A DNA stretch of 64,000 bases from Pelagicoccus sp. (GTDB lineage Bacteria; Verrucomicrobiota; Verrucomicrobiia; Opitutales; Opitutaceae). Position 1 is the stretch's first letter; each line of letters opens with the position of its first letter. The DNA is taken from contig JANQRJ010000067.1 in the NCBI GenBank assembly GCA_028284635.1, positions 62,001 through 126,000 of the forward strand. Direction: 5' to 3'. This document shows positions 9,355-17,388 of this stretch, piece by piece. A program made the translations under genes and the position numbers. The notes beneath the pieces are model-generated. The model searched no databases. It saw only the letters and a program-made list of their open reading frames with translations, and was not told where the DNA came from.

Positions 9355-10335
9355 TTAGCTTTTCACGAAAATCCAACGCGTGCCCAGTCTGTCCCACCGG
9401 GGATCGGCATGGTTCTGATGTTTCTGGGCGATTTCGAACCCCGATCCTTTCGAGAGCTCCTCGATGTCGTGAAAGAAAAACCCTCCATGCAAAATGGCCG
9501 GGTTGCGTTCGGCCCCATCACAGAAAATCACGGTCTTACGGGCGATCTTGAAAAACTTGGCGATCGATTCGGGATAGAAAATCCCCGAGGAGGCGTAGTG
9601 CAAATGGATGATATCATAGGAGTACGGTTCGATCTTCTTTAGTTCCTCATCCGCATCACCGAGATACACTGTCATATCGGCATGCATTTCTGGATACTTC
9701 TCCTGAAGGGCCTTGATTGCTTCCGCATTGATCTCCAGCCCCCCATTCCCTCGACAGCCCATTCGATAGAATCCGTCCAGCTTGCTGCCTACGTTGCAGC
9801 CTATGTCCAAGACCGAGTCGCCCTCCGAGACATAGTCGAGGTAAGGCTTAAGATAATTGTCGACTACTTCTGGCTCGCTGTAGTAGGCGGTAAATCCATG
9901 AGACGTTCCCTCCCCTTGATCAATCAAGTGCACCGTCTTCATTCTACGAAGCTCGACCTCCAAGGCTTCGATCTCCTTGCGAGCATCCGGAGTCGGATTC
10001 GATCCATGAATACGGCTTAGGGTTCGGTGCTTGGCGATCATCGCCGCGTGGGTGGTCTTCGCTCCAAGACTTCGATTGAAATGGGCGAGAGCATTCTCAA
10101 GCTGCCCGCACTTGGCAAAGCAGACGCCGATAGCGTAGCGCGTGTAGTCGAGGCGCCACTCCTTGCGCTCGAGAGCGCGAAACACCTCCAAGGCATCGAT
10201 CCACTTTTCTTCGGAGGCGAGGACGCAGCCGAAACAGTAGATCCGCAACGGCGATTCAGCATTGCTATCGATCGCCACATTAGCGAAACCTCGGTCAAAG
10301 AGGTCTGGAATGTCAAGAGGGGTTAAATCTGTCAT
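9355..10335 (-). CDS. TPR-like N-terminus fused to a class I SAM methyltransferase
   Basis: A 326-residue protein. Residues ~25-115 form two TPR-like helix pairs (pattern in ALEVFRALERKEW and ENALAHFNRSLGA). Residues ~165-325 form a methyltransferase with SVLDIGCNVGSKLDGF as the SAM loop and DIIHLHYASSGIFYPE as the motif after strand 4. It lies on the minus strand inside an otherwise + strand cluster, divergent from the glycosyltransferase at 10498. The 160-base interval between them should carry both promoters. The substrate is unknown, and modification of a glycan is inferred from the neighbours. Confidence 0.75.
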   Translation of the reverse strand: MTDLTPLDIPDLFDRGFANVAIDSNAESPLRIYCFGCVLASEEKWIDALEVFRALERKEWRLDYTRYAIGVCFAKCGQLENALAHFNRSLGAKTTHAAMIAKHRTLSRIHGSNPTPDARKEIEALEVELRRMKTVHLIDQGEGTSHGFTAYYSEPEVVDNYLKPYLDYVSEGDSVLDIGCNVGSKLDGFYRMGCRGNGGLEINAEAIKALQEKYPEMHADMTVYLGDADEELKKIEPYSYDIIHLHYASSGIFYPESIAKFFKIARKTVIFCDGAERNPAILHGGFFFHDIEELSKGSGFEIAQKHQNHADPRWDRLGTRWIFVKS

Positions 10336-10497
10336 GGAATACTAGTGCGGAAGGCGGGGCAAAGCGATATGGCCAAAACGGAAATCGATTGCAGGATGCT
10401 TGCGCTAGCCCTACCTCTTGCCGCTTCGCTGTAAAGATTGTTTTTCTACCCGCTTGACGATATCGCGAAATTGCACGCCCTATACAGAGTATCCTTC

Positions 10498-11625
10498 ATG
10501 CGCCCTCTCAAAATTCTCAAAATCCTCGGTCTTCACTACGACAGCTGCATTCGCCGATTTTATCGAAAAAACGAATACGTCAAGTCCTACGCCTACGAAG
10601 ACCATCTGCGCTTCTTGGAGTCCTACGCTCCAGTGCACCTCAACTCTTTTCGCGATAGGATGCGAACGCTTGGAATGGAGGCCGAGGTTGTCGTCTATGA
10701 CCTTGAGACCTTGCAGCGAACCTGGGCGAAGGAGAACGGCTTTCGCTTTAGCCCCAGTCAGTGGCGGGCAGACATTCTTCTCGAGCAAATCACTCGCAGC
10801 CAGCCAGACGTCGTCTTCCTACAGGATATCCACTCGATGCCGCATTTCATTCGCAAGCGACTGCGACAGCTGGTTCCGTCTATCAAGAAGGTCGTACTCT
10901 TCAAGGGGTTTCCAGGCGCGTTGGGCGAGTTGTCCGATATCGATCTTGTTTTCGCGGGTATACCCAACATCCTGCATGACTACGAAAACGAGAACATTCC
11001 CACTCAGCTTTTGTATCACGGCTTCGAGGACCGCGTATTGGACCAGCTGAAGCCCAAAGACCCAAAACCGCACGCGCTATCCTTCATCGGCTACTCCGGA
11101 TACGGGGGGCAAGGCATCAAACACAAGGAGCGCTACTACCTGCTACGCACTTTGGCGGAAGCCACGGACATGAAGTTCTGGATCACGGAAACGGAGGCGA
11201 ACTCGCCCTTCGCCCACGACGATTCCGCGCAACCGTTTGCTCGATTGTATCCCGAACGATGCTTCGATCCCCGCTTTGGCATCGATATGTATCAAATTCT
11301 CTGCGACAGCGCGATCGTCTTCAATCGCCATACGGAGGCGATCAAAGGCTACGTCGGCAATATGCGTATGTTCGAGACCACCGGCGTCGGCTCCTGCTTG
11401 CTTACCGATACCGCTACCAACATGGCCGACCTTTTCGAAGCAGATTCGGAAGTGGTGACCTACAGTTCTGCAGAAGAATGTTTGGAAAAGCTCCACTACC
11501 TCCTGGAACACCCAGAGGAACGCGAGGCAATAGCCCGCAAAGGCCAAACGCGCACCCTCAAGGACCATTCCATCGCCCGGCGCTGCGAAACAATCGCCCG
11601 TAGGATAAACGAGCTATTCGACTAG
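10498..11625 (+). CDS. CgeB-like glycosyltransferase (Glyco_trans_1_2 type)
   Basis: The C-terminal half (about 230-375) matches the CgeB/Glyco_trans_1_2 pattern: MYQILCDSAIVFNRH, then NMRMFETTGVGSCLLTD, and a last helix with HYLLEHPEEREAIARKGQ. These are the donor-binding features of GT-B retaining-type glycosyltransferases. The ORF track starts at a TTG (10438), but the ATG at 10498 gives the more natural start MRPLKILKIL and a 375-residue protein. It is predicted to be cytoplasmic and to add a sugar during surface polysaccharide assembly. A convergent methyltransferase ends 6 bases downstream. The acceptor and donor are unknown. Confidence 0.75.
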   Translation: MRPLKILKILGLHYDSCIRRFYRKNEYVKSYAYEDHLRFLESYAPVHLNSFRDRMRTLGMEAEVVVYDLETLQRTWAKENGFRFSPSQWRADILLEQITRSQPDVVFLQDIHSMPHFIRKRLRQLVPSIKKVVLFKGFPGALGELSDIDLVFAGIPNILHDYENENIPTQLLYHGFEDRVLDQLKPKDPKPHALSFIGYSGYGGQGIKHKERYYLLRTLAEATDMKFWITETEANSPFAHDDSAQPFARLYPERCFDPRFGIDMYQILCDSAIVFNRHTEAIKGYVGNMRMFETTGVGSCLLTDTATNMADLFEADSEVVTYSSAEECLEKLHYLLEHPEEREAIARKGQTRTLKDHSIARRCETIARRINELFD

Positions 11626-11631
11626 TTGGAC

Positions 11632-12522
11632 CTACTCTGAAAGCCTAAACAGCCCACGTATCCAATACCCTTTGCGACGGGGTCCAAACGTTTCAGGCGG
11701 CTGCGGCGCATTATAGTAGCGGTCGAGAAACGTGATGCCGCATTCCTCGACACCCAAGCTTTCGAAGCCATGCTTCTGAAAGAGCCTTCGCAAGGACTCT
11801 GGAGTGAAAAAGTGAACATGCGGCGTATCCAGGATATGGAGGTCCCAGTAGAAATGCTGCGTATTCGGCACCTCCATGAAGAGAAAACTCGAGGGTCGGA
11901 GTATTGAACGCAGCTGGGCCAGCGTTTCATCAAGATCGACCACATGCTCAAGCCAGTGACTTGTATGGACGTAGTCGAAACGCGTGTCGGATCGAAACGG
12001 GAAATAGCTCGCGATTCGTTCAATCCCGGCTCGCCGGTAGTGGTCCTCCCATTGCAATCCCGGCTCGCAGACGCTCAGTGCCGTATCCGAATCTTGGATT
12101 CGCTCGCCCAATTCGATCAAAGCGTGCGCCGCGCCAGCTCCTATTTCCAAAGCGCTCGATAAGCGGGAGAATTCGGGAATCCGTTCAAAAACGAAATCGA
12201 TTTGGCTGGCTGCTCTCTCTCTGCTTTTATCGATATCGTTCCCTTTCGCAGCGGACTCGACTACCACCGCTCTCTTTTTCCAATACTCGGTTTCGTAATA
12301 ATCCTTCAACTCGCTTTCGGAGGGAGCATCTTGCATTTCTCCGTGCCCACACACGCTGCAGATCCCCACAACACCTCGGAAAAGCTCGCCTGAAACTACC
12401 CCACTCCCTTTTGCCTGGTTTTCAATAGCCACACCCCCGGGGGGGTCGACTTCGCAGAGCGTCAAGTGATTGTCGTAGCGCTTGTAGAAATCGATGTGAC
12501 TGTCGCAAACGGCGCAATTCAT
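11632..12522 (-). CDS. Zinc-ribbon plus class I SAM methyltransferase
   Basis: A 296-residue protein starting with a CxxC pair (MNCAVCDSH) and a second CxxCG (GICSVCGHG) near residue 55. This zinc-ribbon arrangement is seen in sugar C-methyltransferases and related Methyltransf_23 proteins. It is followed by a SAM-binding core with LEIGAGAAHALIEL and SHWLEHVVDLDE. The C-terminal part HVHFFTPESLRRLFQKHGF is typical of Methyltransf_23. It may methylate an NDP-sugar carbon or hydroxyl, by analogy with TylC3-like enzymes, but the C-terminal catalytic domain of those enzymes is not clear here. It is divergent from the GT2 gene at 12722 across about 200 bases. Confidence 0.78.
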   Translation of the reverse strand: MNCAVCDSHIDFYKRYDNHLTLCEVDPPGGVAIENQAKGSGVVSGELFRGVVGICSVCGHGEMQDAPSESELKDYYETEYWKKRAVVVESAAKGNDIDKSRERAASQIDFVFERIPEFSRLSSALEIGAGAAHALIELGERIQDSDTALSVCEPGLQWEDHYRRAGIERIASYFPFRSDTRFDYVHTSHWLEHVVDLDETLAQLRSILRPSSFLFMEVPNTQHFYWDLHILDTPHVHFFTPESLRRLFQKHGFESLGVEECGITFLDRYYNAPQPPETFGPRRKGYWIRGLFRLSE

Positions 12523-12721
12523 GGTTGGTCAGCCAAAAGTTCGCATCCGTGCCGGCAATGTCGAGTCCCATTCGAACTGACGCCCTGCAAAGCAGGCAAG
12601 TCGCAAATTTGACTCAGAAAGAACTCTCGTCGGCCAGCATCCCCTTGCATCTTGCTTGCTGCCTTCCGTATTGAATAGGGTTTCGGATAAAGTCTCGTCC
12701 CACCGAACTCGCCGCCCACTT

Positions 12722-13990
12722 ATGCCCGAAATATCGGTCGTCATTCCTCACTACAACCACAGCGCTTTTCTTCGCAAGTGCGTTCAATCATGTTTGGAGC
12801 AGAGCTTTCCTCCTCATGAGATCATTATTGTAGACGACGCATCGAGACGCGCGGAGTTGGCAATCGTCGAGCAGCTAGCCGCAAAACACACGTCCATTCG
12901 GCTGATTCGGCACGAGCGCAACTTGGGCTCGACAGCAGCGCACAATACCGGACTGGAGGCTGCCACTGGAGACTATGTGCTAGCCCGAGCCGCAGACGAC
13001 GTAACTTTGCCGGGATTTTTCGAAGCAGCGATGCGAATGCTCGAGGCCAATCCGGAGGCAGGCATTTGCTGCGGCGACGTGATCTATTTCGCCGACGACC
13101 CATCCGATGGCCAAGTCGAACGCCTCGCTCTTTCCAAGCAGCCACGCTTTCTCCCGCCCTACGAGCTGGCACGCTGCCTGACGCCGCATCATCTCATCCA
13201 CGGCGCCACAGTCATCGCCAGTCGCGAAAAGGCGCTCTCCGCCGGTGGATTTCGCCCCGAACTGAAGTGGTACTGCGACTGGTTCCTCTACCTCAGCCTC
13301 GCGTTGCGTCATGGACTTTGCTATCTACCGCAAACGGTAGCCGCCTTTCGTCTCGACGCTTCCTCCTATGGCAACGCCGGCACTCGCCAAGTTGACGCTC
13401 AACACGCCGTACTGCGCGAACTGCTACACGCTGTCCAAAACGACGCGCCCGATCTGATACCGGCACTGCGAACTACCCGTATTTTCGCCTTTTTCCATTC
13501 TCAGCTCAGCGAGGCGACAGCGAGCGAACCAGCCTTGGAGCATCTCAGACGTAGCCTCCTGCCTGGCGACGCTGACAAGAATGCGGTCGAAACCGACGTC
13601 GGAGTGCCGGGCGTTATTCGACGACGATTGCTTGAGCTTCATTCGCAGCTTCAATCGCTTCAAGGCAAGCGGATCTGCCTATATGGTGTTGGCGGCCATT
13701 CCGAAACGCTGCTCCACATCTGGTCGCAGTTGGAGCTTCCCCCCTTTCAACTTGCAATCACCTCCGAAACGCCTGAGCAAGAGAGCTGGAACGGAATCCC
13801 TCTACGATCCATAGAGGAGACGGAACTTGCCAGCCCCGATCTAGTCGCGCTCTCCTCCAAATCATATGAGAGCGCCATGGCCGAACGCTGCGCCAAACGC
13901 TTTCCTCACGCCATGATGCTCACCTTCTGGAACCCCTCGCTCACACGTTTGATCGATGGCGACGTCTCCCGCCAACCCTCGACACCCTAG
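12722..13990 (+). CDS. GT2 family glycosyltransferase with C-terminal Rossmann-like module
   Basis: The N-terminal GT-A domain is clear: ISVVIPHYNHSAFLRKCVQSC, then IIIVDDASRR and ARAADDVTLPGF, the last acting as the DXD-like metal and nucleotide-sugar site. The ORF track starts at 12656, but the ATG at 12722 places MPEISVVIP at the usual family start (422 aa). After the ~240-residue catalytic part there is a helical linker, then residues ~320-410 with RICLYGVGGHSETLLHIW and LVALSSKSYESAM. This resembles the Rossmann module of 6530-6928 and 7678-9327. The enzyme should transfer a sugar to a growing glycan at the cytoplasmic face. The next gene begins 13 bases downstream. Confidence 0.85.
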   Translation: MPEISVVIPHYNHSAFLRKCVQSCLEQSFPPHEIIIVDDASRRAELAIVEQLAAKHTSIRLIRHERNLGSTAAHNTGLEAATGDYVLARAADDVTLPGFFEAAMRMLEANPEAGICCGDVIYFADDPSDGQVERLALSKQPRFLPPYELARCLTPHHLIHGATVIASREKALSAGGFRPELKWYCDWFLYLSLALRHGLCYLPQTVAAFRLDASSYGNAGTRQVDAQHAVLRELLHAVQNDAPDLIPALRTTRIFAFFHSQLSEATASEPALEHLRRSLLPGDADKNAVETDVGVPGVIRRRLLELHSQLQSLQGKRICLYGVGGHSETLLHIWSQLELPPFQLAITSETPEQESWNGIPLRSIEETELASPDLVALSSKSYESAMAERCAKRFPHAMMLTFWNPSLTRLIDGDVSRQPSTP

Positions 13991-14003
13991 CCTACGCGTA
14001 TCC

Positions 14004-14777
14004 ATGAAAGCAATATACCTCGGAAACAAGCCCGTCGGAAGAGACTGCCTCGAATGGCTCTACGAGTCGCGCCAGACCTTGGGCTTGGATATCGACTCAG
14101 TCTACACCAAGGCGAGCGACCCGAAAGGCGATCTGACCGAGTTTTGCCGAACCTATGGACTTCCCTGCCACCATTCGCTCGACGCCCTCGAGAAATCCGA
14201 CGGAGCCGACCTCCTGATCTCCGTGCAGTATCACCAGATTCTCAAACCAGTCCACTTGGCGAAGGCTCGTGCCCTGGCGGTCAATCTACACATGGCCCCT
14301 CTTCCCGAATACCGCGGCTGCAATCAATTCAGCCTAGCCATCATCAACGGCGACGCAGAGTTCGGAGTCACCTTGCATCGCATGGATCCAGGAATCGACG
14401 CCGGTCCGATCATCGACGAAATCCGTTTCCCTATCCCGTCGGACGCGACGGTCGCTCGTCTTTTCGCAACTGCGGAAGAACGATCGTTGGAGCTTTTCAA
14501 GCGCTGCCTGCCTACCCTTGTGAAGGGAGAGTACCGTTTGGTTCCACAAAGCGAATACGCTGCCACGCGCAAAAGCGGCTTCCATCTTCGCAAGGAGATC
14601 GAGGCATACAAGCGAATAGACCTGTCCTGGAGCGAGGAAAAGATCGACCGCTACCTGCGGGCGCTAACAATGCCCGGCTTCGAACCGCCCCACGCCATCA
14701 TCGCCGGCAGGAAAACGTACCTCACGCTTGCCGACGAGCATCTGGCCCAACCCAACAGCAACCTAGCCCGCCAGTGA
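14004..14777 (+). CDS. Sugar N-formyltransferase (formyl_trans_N family)
   Basis: A 257-residue protein with the catalytic core of 10-formyltetrahydrofolate-dependent formyltransferases. NLHMAPLPEYRGCNQF supplies the catalytic Asn and His, and MDPGIDAGPII supplies the catalytic Asp region. The short length fits the sugar N-formyltransferases (VioF/FdtF-like) rather than Met-tRNA formyltransferase, which has an extra C-terminal domain. The predicted reaction is N-formylation of a dideoxy-amino sugar nucleotide. The ORF track start at 13956 overlaps the GT2 gene; the ATG at 14004 (MKAIYLGNKPVG) fits the family. It sits next to the NeuB gene and two aminotransferases lie downstream, which supports an amino-sugar substrate. 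Confidence 0.85.
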   Translation: MKAIYLGNKPVGRDCLEWLYESRQTLGLDIDSVYTKASDPKGDLTEFCRTYGLPCHHSLDALEKSDGADLLISVQYHQILKPVHLAKARALAVNLHMAPLPEYRGCNQFSLAIINGDAEFGVTLHRMDPGIDAGPIIDEIRFPIPSDATVARLFATAEERSLELFKRCLPTLVKGEYRLVPQSEYAATRKSGFHLRKEIEAYKRIDLSWSEEKIDRYLRALTMPGFEPPHAIIAGRKTYLTLADEHLAQPNSNLARQ

Positions 14778-14800
14778 ATGGGCCTGATACCGTGCAACGC

Positions 14801-15838
14801 ATGACCTCCAAAACCCCACCTCGAAGAGAACACACCTTGATCATCGCCGAAGCGGGCATCAACCACAACGGCGACCTGGACCGCGCGATCGCATTGGCCG
14901 AAGCGGCAGTTCGCAGCGGGGCCGACTGCGTGAAGTACCAGACCTTCAAGGCAAAGCGGGTCGTCACCCCAACCGCACCCAAAGCCGAGTACCAACTGGA
15001 GACGACCGACAACGCGGAGTCTCAACTCGAGATGCTCAGCAAGTGCGAACTCACGCTCGAGATGCATCAAGCGCTGAGAACGCGTTGCGCCGAACTAGGT
15101 ATCCAGTTCTTGTCTACACCCTATAATTTCGAGGATGTGGACCTGCTGGAGGAAATCGGCATCGACGCCTACAAGATCGCCTCCGGGCAAATCGTTGAAC
15201 TGCCCTTTCTCAAACGCGTTGCCCAGCTGGGCAAGCCAATCATCCTATCGACAGGCATGGCCACGCTGGAGGAGATCGACTCCGCTGTCGCCGTCATTCA
15301 AGCCAACGGCAACCCTACGCTTTCATTGCTCCAGTGCACCACCAACTACCCTTCGAAAATCGAGGACGCGAATTTGCGCGTCATCCCTTCCTTGAAAGAC
15401 CGCTACCGACTTGAGGTCGGCTATTCGGACCACACGCTCGGCGACGAGGCGGCGATCGCGGCAGTGGCGTTGGGAGCGACCATCATCGAAAAGCACTTTA
15501 CTTTGGACAAGTCGCTTCCCGGTCCGGACCACGCTTGCTCGGCTACGCCAGACGAATTCGCTCTGCTGGCTGCGCGTATACGGTCGGTGGAGGCAGCCCT
15601 AGGAGATGGCGTCAAACAGCCCACTAAAGCCGAACGCGCCAACGCTCCAGGCATGCGCCGCAGTATCGTCACCACACGATCAATACAAGCGGGCGACCTG
15701 TTTGACGCCTCGCATCTCACCTTCAAGCGCCCAGCCTCAGGCCTCTCCCCAGTCCGATTCGACGAACTGGTGGGCAAGCGGGCGCTAGCAGATCTTGCGG
15801 CCAACTCAATTGTAACGGAGGATTCGGTCGAATGGTAG
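14801..15838 (+). CDS. neuB: N-acetylneuraminate/legionaminate synthase (NeuB family)
   Basis: A 345-residue NeuB-type enzyme. The TIM barrel begins IIAEAGINHNGDLDRAI and contains VKYQTFKA, IKIASGQI-like and YSDHT segments, with the metal-binding HFTLD part near residue 230. A C-terminal SAF/antifreeze-like domain follows (GMRRSIVTTRSIQAGDLF). The family condenses phosphoenolpyruvate with N-acetylmannosamine or its 2,4-diacetamido-trideoxy analogue to give a nonulosonic acid. The ORF track extends upstream to 14054 in the shadow of the formyltransferase; the ATG at 14801 is the sensible start. It overlaps the acyltransferase gene by 7 bases. Choice between sialic, legionaminic and pseudaminic product is not possible from sequence alone. 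Confidence 0.9.
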   Translation: MTSKTPPRREHTLIIAEAGINHNGDLDRAIALAEAAVRSGADCVKYQTFKAKRVVTPTAPKAEYQLETTDNAESQLEMLSKCELTLEMHQALRTRCAELGIQFLSTPYNFEDVDLLEEIGIDAYKIASGQIVELPFLKRVAQLGKPIILSTGMATLEEIDSAVAVIQANGNPTLSLLQCTTNYPSKIEDANLRVIPSLKDRYRLEVGYSDHTLGDEAAIAAVALGATIIEKHFTLDKSLPGPDHACSATPDEFALLAARIRSVEAALGDGVKQPTKAERANAPGMRRSIVTTRSIQAGDLFDASHLTFKRPASGLSPVRFDELVGKRALADLAANSIVTEDSVEW

Positions 15839-16464
15839 AGGATATTCTCATCGTCGGCGCAGGCGGGCATTGCCGATTCGTTCTTTCAGTTCTGTCAAAG
15901 CTTTCCAACTACAGAGTCGTCGGCATTGCCGATTCGCGAGAGGAGAGCATCGGCGAGCGAATAGGCTCCAGTCAGGTCACTCACAGCTTCGATCAACTCG
16001 AGGCGGCCTTCGCTTCCGGAATCACCGCCGCGGCGCTCGCCGTTGGCGACAATCGGGAACGCCAAACCCTCTACGCCAAACTCAAGAAAATCGGCTTCGA
16101 ACTGCCGACGCTGGTTCACCCAAAGGCCCTCATCGAAGAGACAGCCAGCGTGAGCGAAGCCTCAATCGTAGGCATGGGAGCCATGATCGGCGCCTTCGTC
16201 TCCATCGCGGAAAACTGCGTGGTCTACACGGGCGCCATCGTAGAACACGAATCGCGAATCGGCCCCCACGCATTTCTGGCCCCAGGCAGCGTTATCGCCG
16301 GTCGGGTGACCGTGGGCCCATCCGCGTTCGTCGGGGCAGGCAGCGTGGTGATCGAAAAACTGGAAGTCGGATCTGGCAGCATCATCGGGGCAGGCAGCGT
16401 CGCGATTCGCTCTGTACTAGCCGGGACGAAGGTCGCAGGATCCCCAGCCAAACCTCTGAAATAG
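15832..16464 (+). CDS. neuD: NeuD/PglD-like sugar acyltransferase (left-handed beta helix)
   Basis: A 210-residue protein with an N-terminal PglD-type Rossmann region (ILIVGAGGHCRFVLSVL, then VGIADS) and a C-terminal hexapeptide-repeat left-handed beta helix (VGMGAMIGAFVSI, FLAPGSVIAGRVTVG, AGSPAKPLK). The catalytic His is expected in the EHESRIG segment. The family transfers acetyl from acetyl-CoA to an amino group (PglD) or to sialic acid O-sites (NeuD). Its ATG overlaps the NeuB stop (ATGGTAG), which indicates translational coupling and a role in the same nonulosonic acid pathway. Acetyl donor and site are inferred from the family. Confidence 0.88.
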   Translation: MVEDILIVGAGGHCRFVLSVLSKLSNYRVVGIADSREESIGERIGSSQVTHSFDQLEAAFASGITAAALAVGDNRERQTLYAKLKKIGFELPTLVHPKALIEETASVSEASIVGMGAMIGAFVSIAENCVVYTGAIVEHESRIGPHAFLAPGSVIAGRVTVGPSAFVGAGSVVIEKLEVGSGSIIGAGSVAIRSVLAGTKVAGSPAKPLK

Positions 16465-16500
16465 CTCCCGCGCAGCTCTCGATCTTCCCAAAGCGCCACC

Positions 16501-17388
16501 ATGCTCTACTTTTCCTCCTCAGGCATCGATTCCCCCTCCGTCGTCGAAGCGGTTTCCACGCTCGTCGCCGAAGGCATCCGCAATATCGAACTAAGCGGTG
16601 GCGCCAACTTCGAGGAAGATCTTGAGGAGAGGCTACTGGAGCTAAAGAGTCGCCATTCCCTCAACTACCTCGTACACAACTACTTTCCTCCGCCACCAAA
16701 CCACTTCGTGCTGAACGTCGGGAGTGTCGACCCAAACGTCCGCGAGCGCAGCGCAAACTTCGTCAAAACCGCGATCAGACTAGCCAAATCCCTCGGCAGC
16801 CAGCTGTACGCCATGCACGCCGGCTATCGCCGCAACTTCTCGCCGGCCAAAGATCGCAACGCCCCATTCGAAGCAGCTGACGACTCCCCCGCCAATGCTG
16901 AGTCTGTCTACCAGAATATGCTGCTCTCGCTGCGCAACGTGAAGCCAGACGCCGACCAAGCCGGGATCAAGCTGGGAGTGGAGAACCTTTTCCCCGCGCC
17001 GGCCGCCGCCATGCCTGACTCGATCCTCTGCGCGCCGGACGAGCTATCCCGCTATCTGGACGATACCCAAGCGGACGGGCTCGGCCTGCTGATCGACTTG
17101 GGACACTTGAAAATCGCCGCGCGGCAGCTCGACTTTGACGCGGACGCCTTTCTACGTTCTCTGACGAACGACCACATGCACCGCATCATGGAAATCCATT
17201 TGTCCGGCAACGATGGCCACACCGACCAGCACGGTCCGCTCGAAGACGATGACTGGCAGCTTTCCTGTCTCGAATATTTCGACACGCGACGCATTCCCGT
17301 AACCATCGAATGCCGCACCTTGCCTACCGACCAGCTCCTAGCCCAATACCAGAGCGTCGCCACTCGCATCGATGCCATGCCGATATGA
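16501..17388 (+). CDS. TIM-barrel sugar phosphate isomerase/epimerase family protein
   Basis: A 295-residue protein of the AP_endonuc_2/xylose-isomerase-like superfamily. Recognisable metal-site segments include LYAMHAG, KLGVENLF (Glu ligand), LLIDLGHLKIAA (Asp/His ligands), MEIHLSGNDGH (His) and VTIECR (Glu near the C-terminus). Such proteins isomerise or epimerise sugars or related polyols with a divalent metal. It lies 36 bases after neuD and overlaps the CBS-dehydrogenase gene by 4 bases, so it is part of the operon. Its position in a nonulosonic-acid cluster is unusual. It could stand in for a missing epimerase step, but this is only inference. Confidence 0.75.
   Translation: MLYFSSSGIDSPSVVEAVSTLVAEGIRNIELSGGANFEEDLEERLLELKSRHSLNYLVHNYFPPPPNHFVLNVGSVDPNVRERSANFVKTAIRLAKSLGSQLYAMHAGYRRNFSPAKDRNAPFEAADDSPANAESVYQNMLLSLRNVKPDADQAGIKLGVENLFPAPAAAMPDSILCAPDELSRYLDDTQADGLGLLIDLGHLKIAARQLDFDADAFLRSLTNDHMHRIMEIHLSGNDGHTDQHGPLEDDDWQLSCLEYFDTRRIPVTIECRTLPTDQLLAQYQSVATRIDAMPI

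Noticed and set aside
14054-14800. N-terminal extension of the NeuB ORF in the track
   Set aside because: It overlaps the formyltransferase in another frame and has Arg/Pro/Ser-rich shadow composition; the family start is at 14801.
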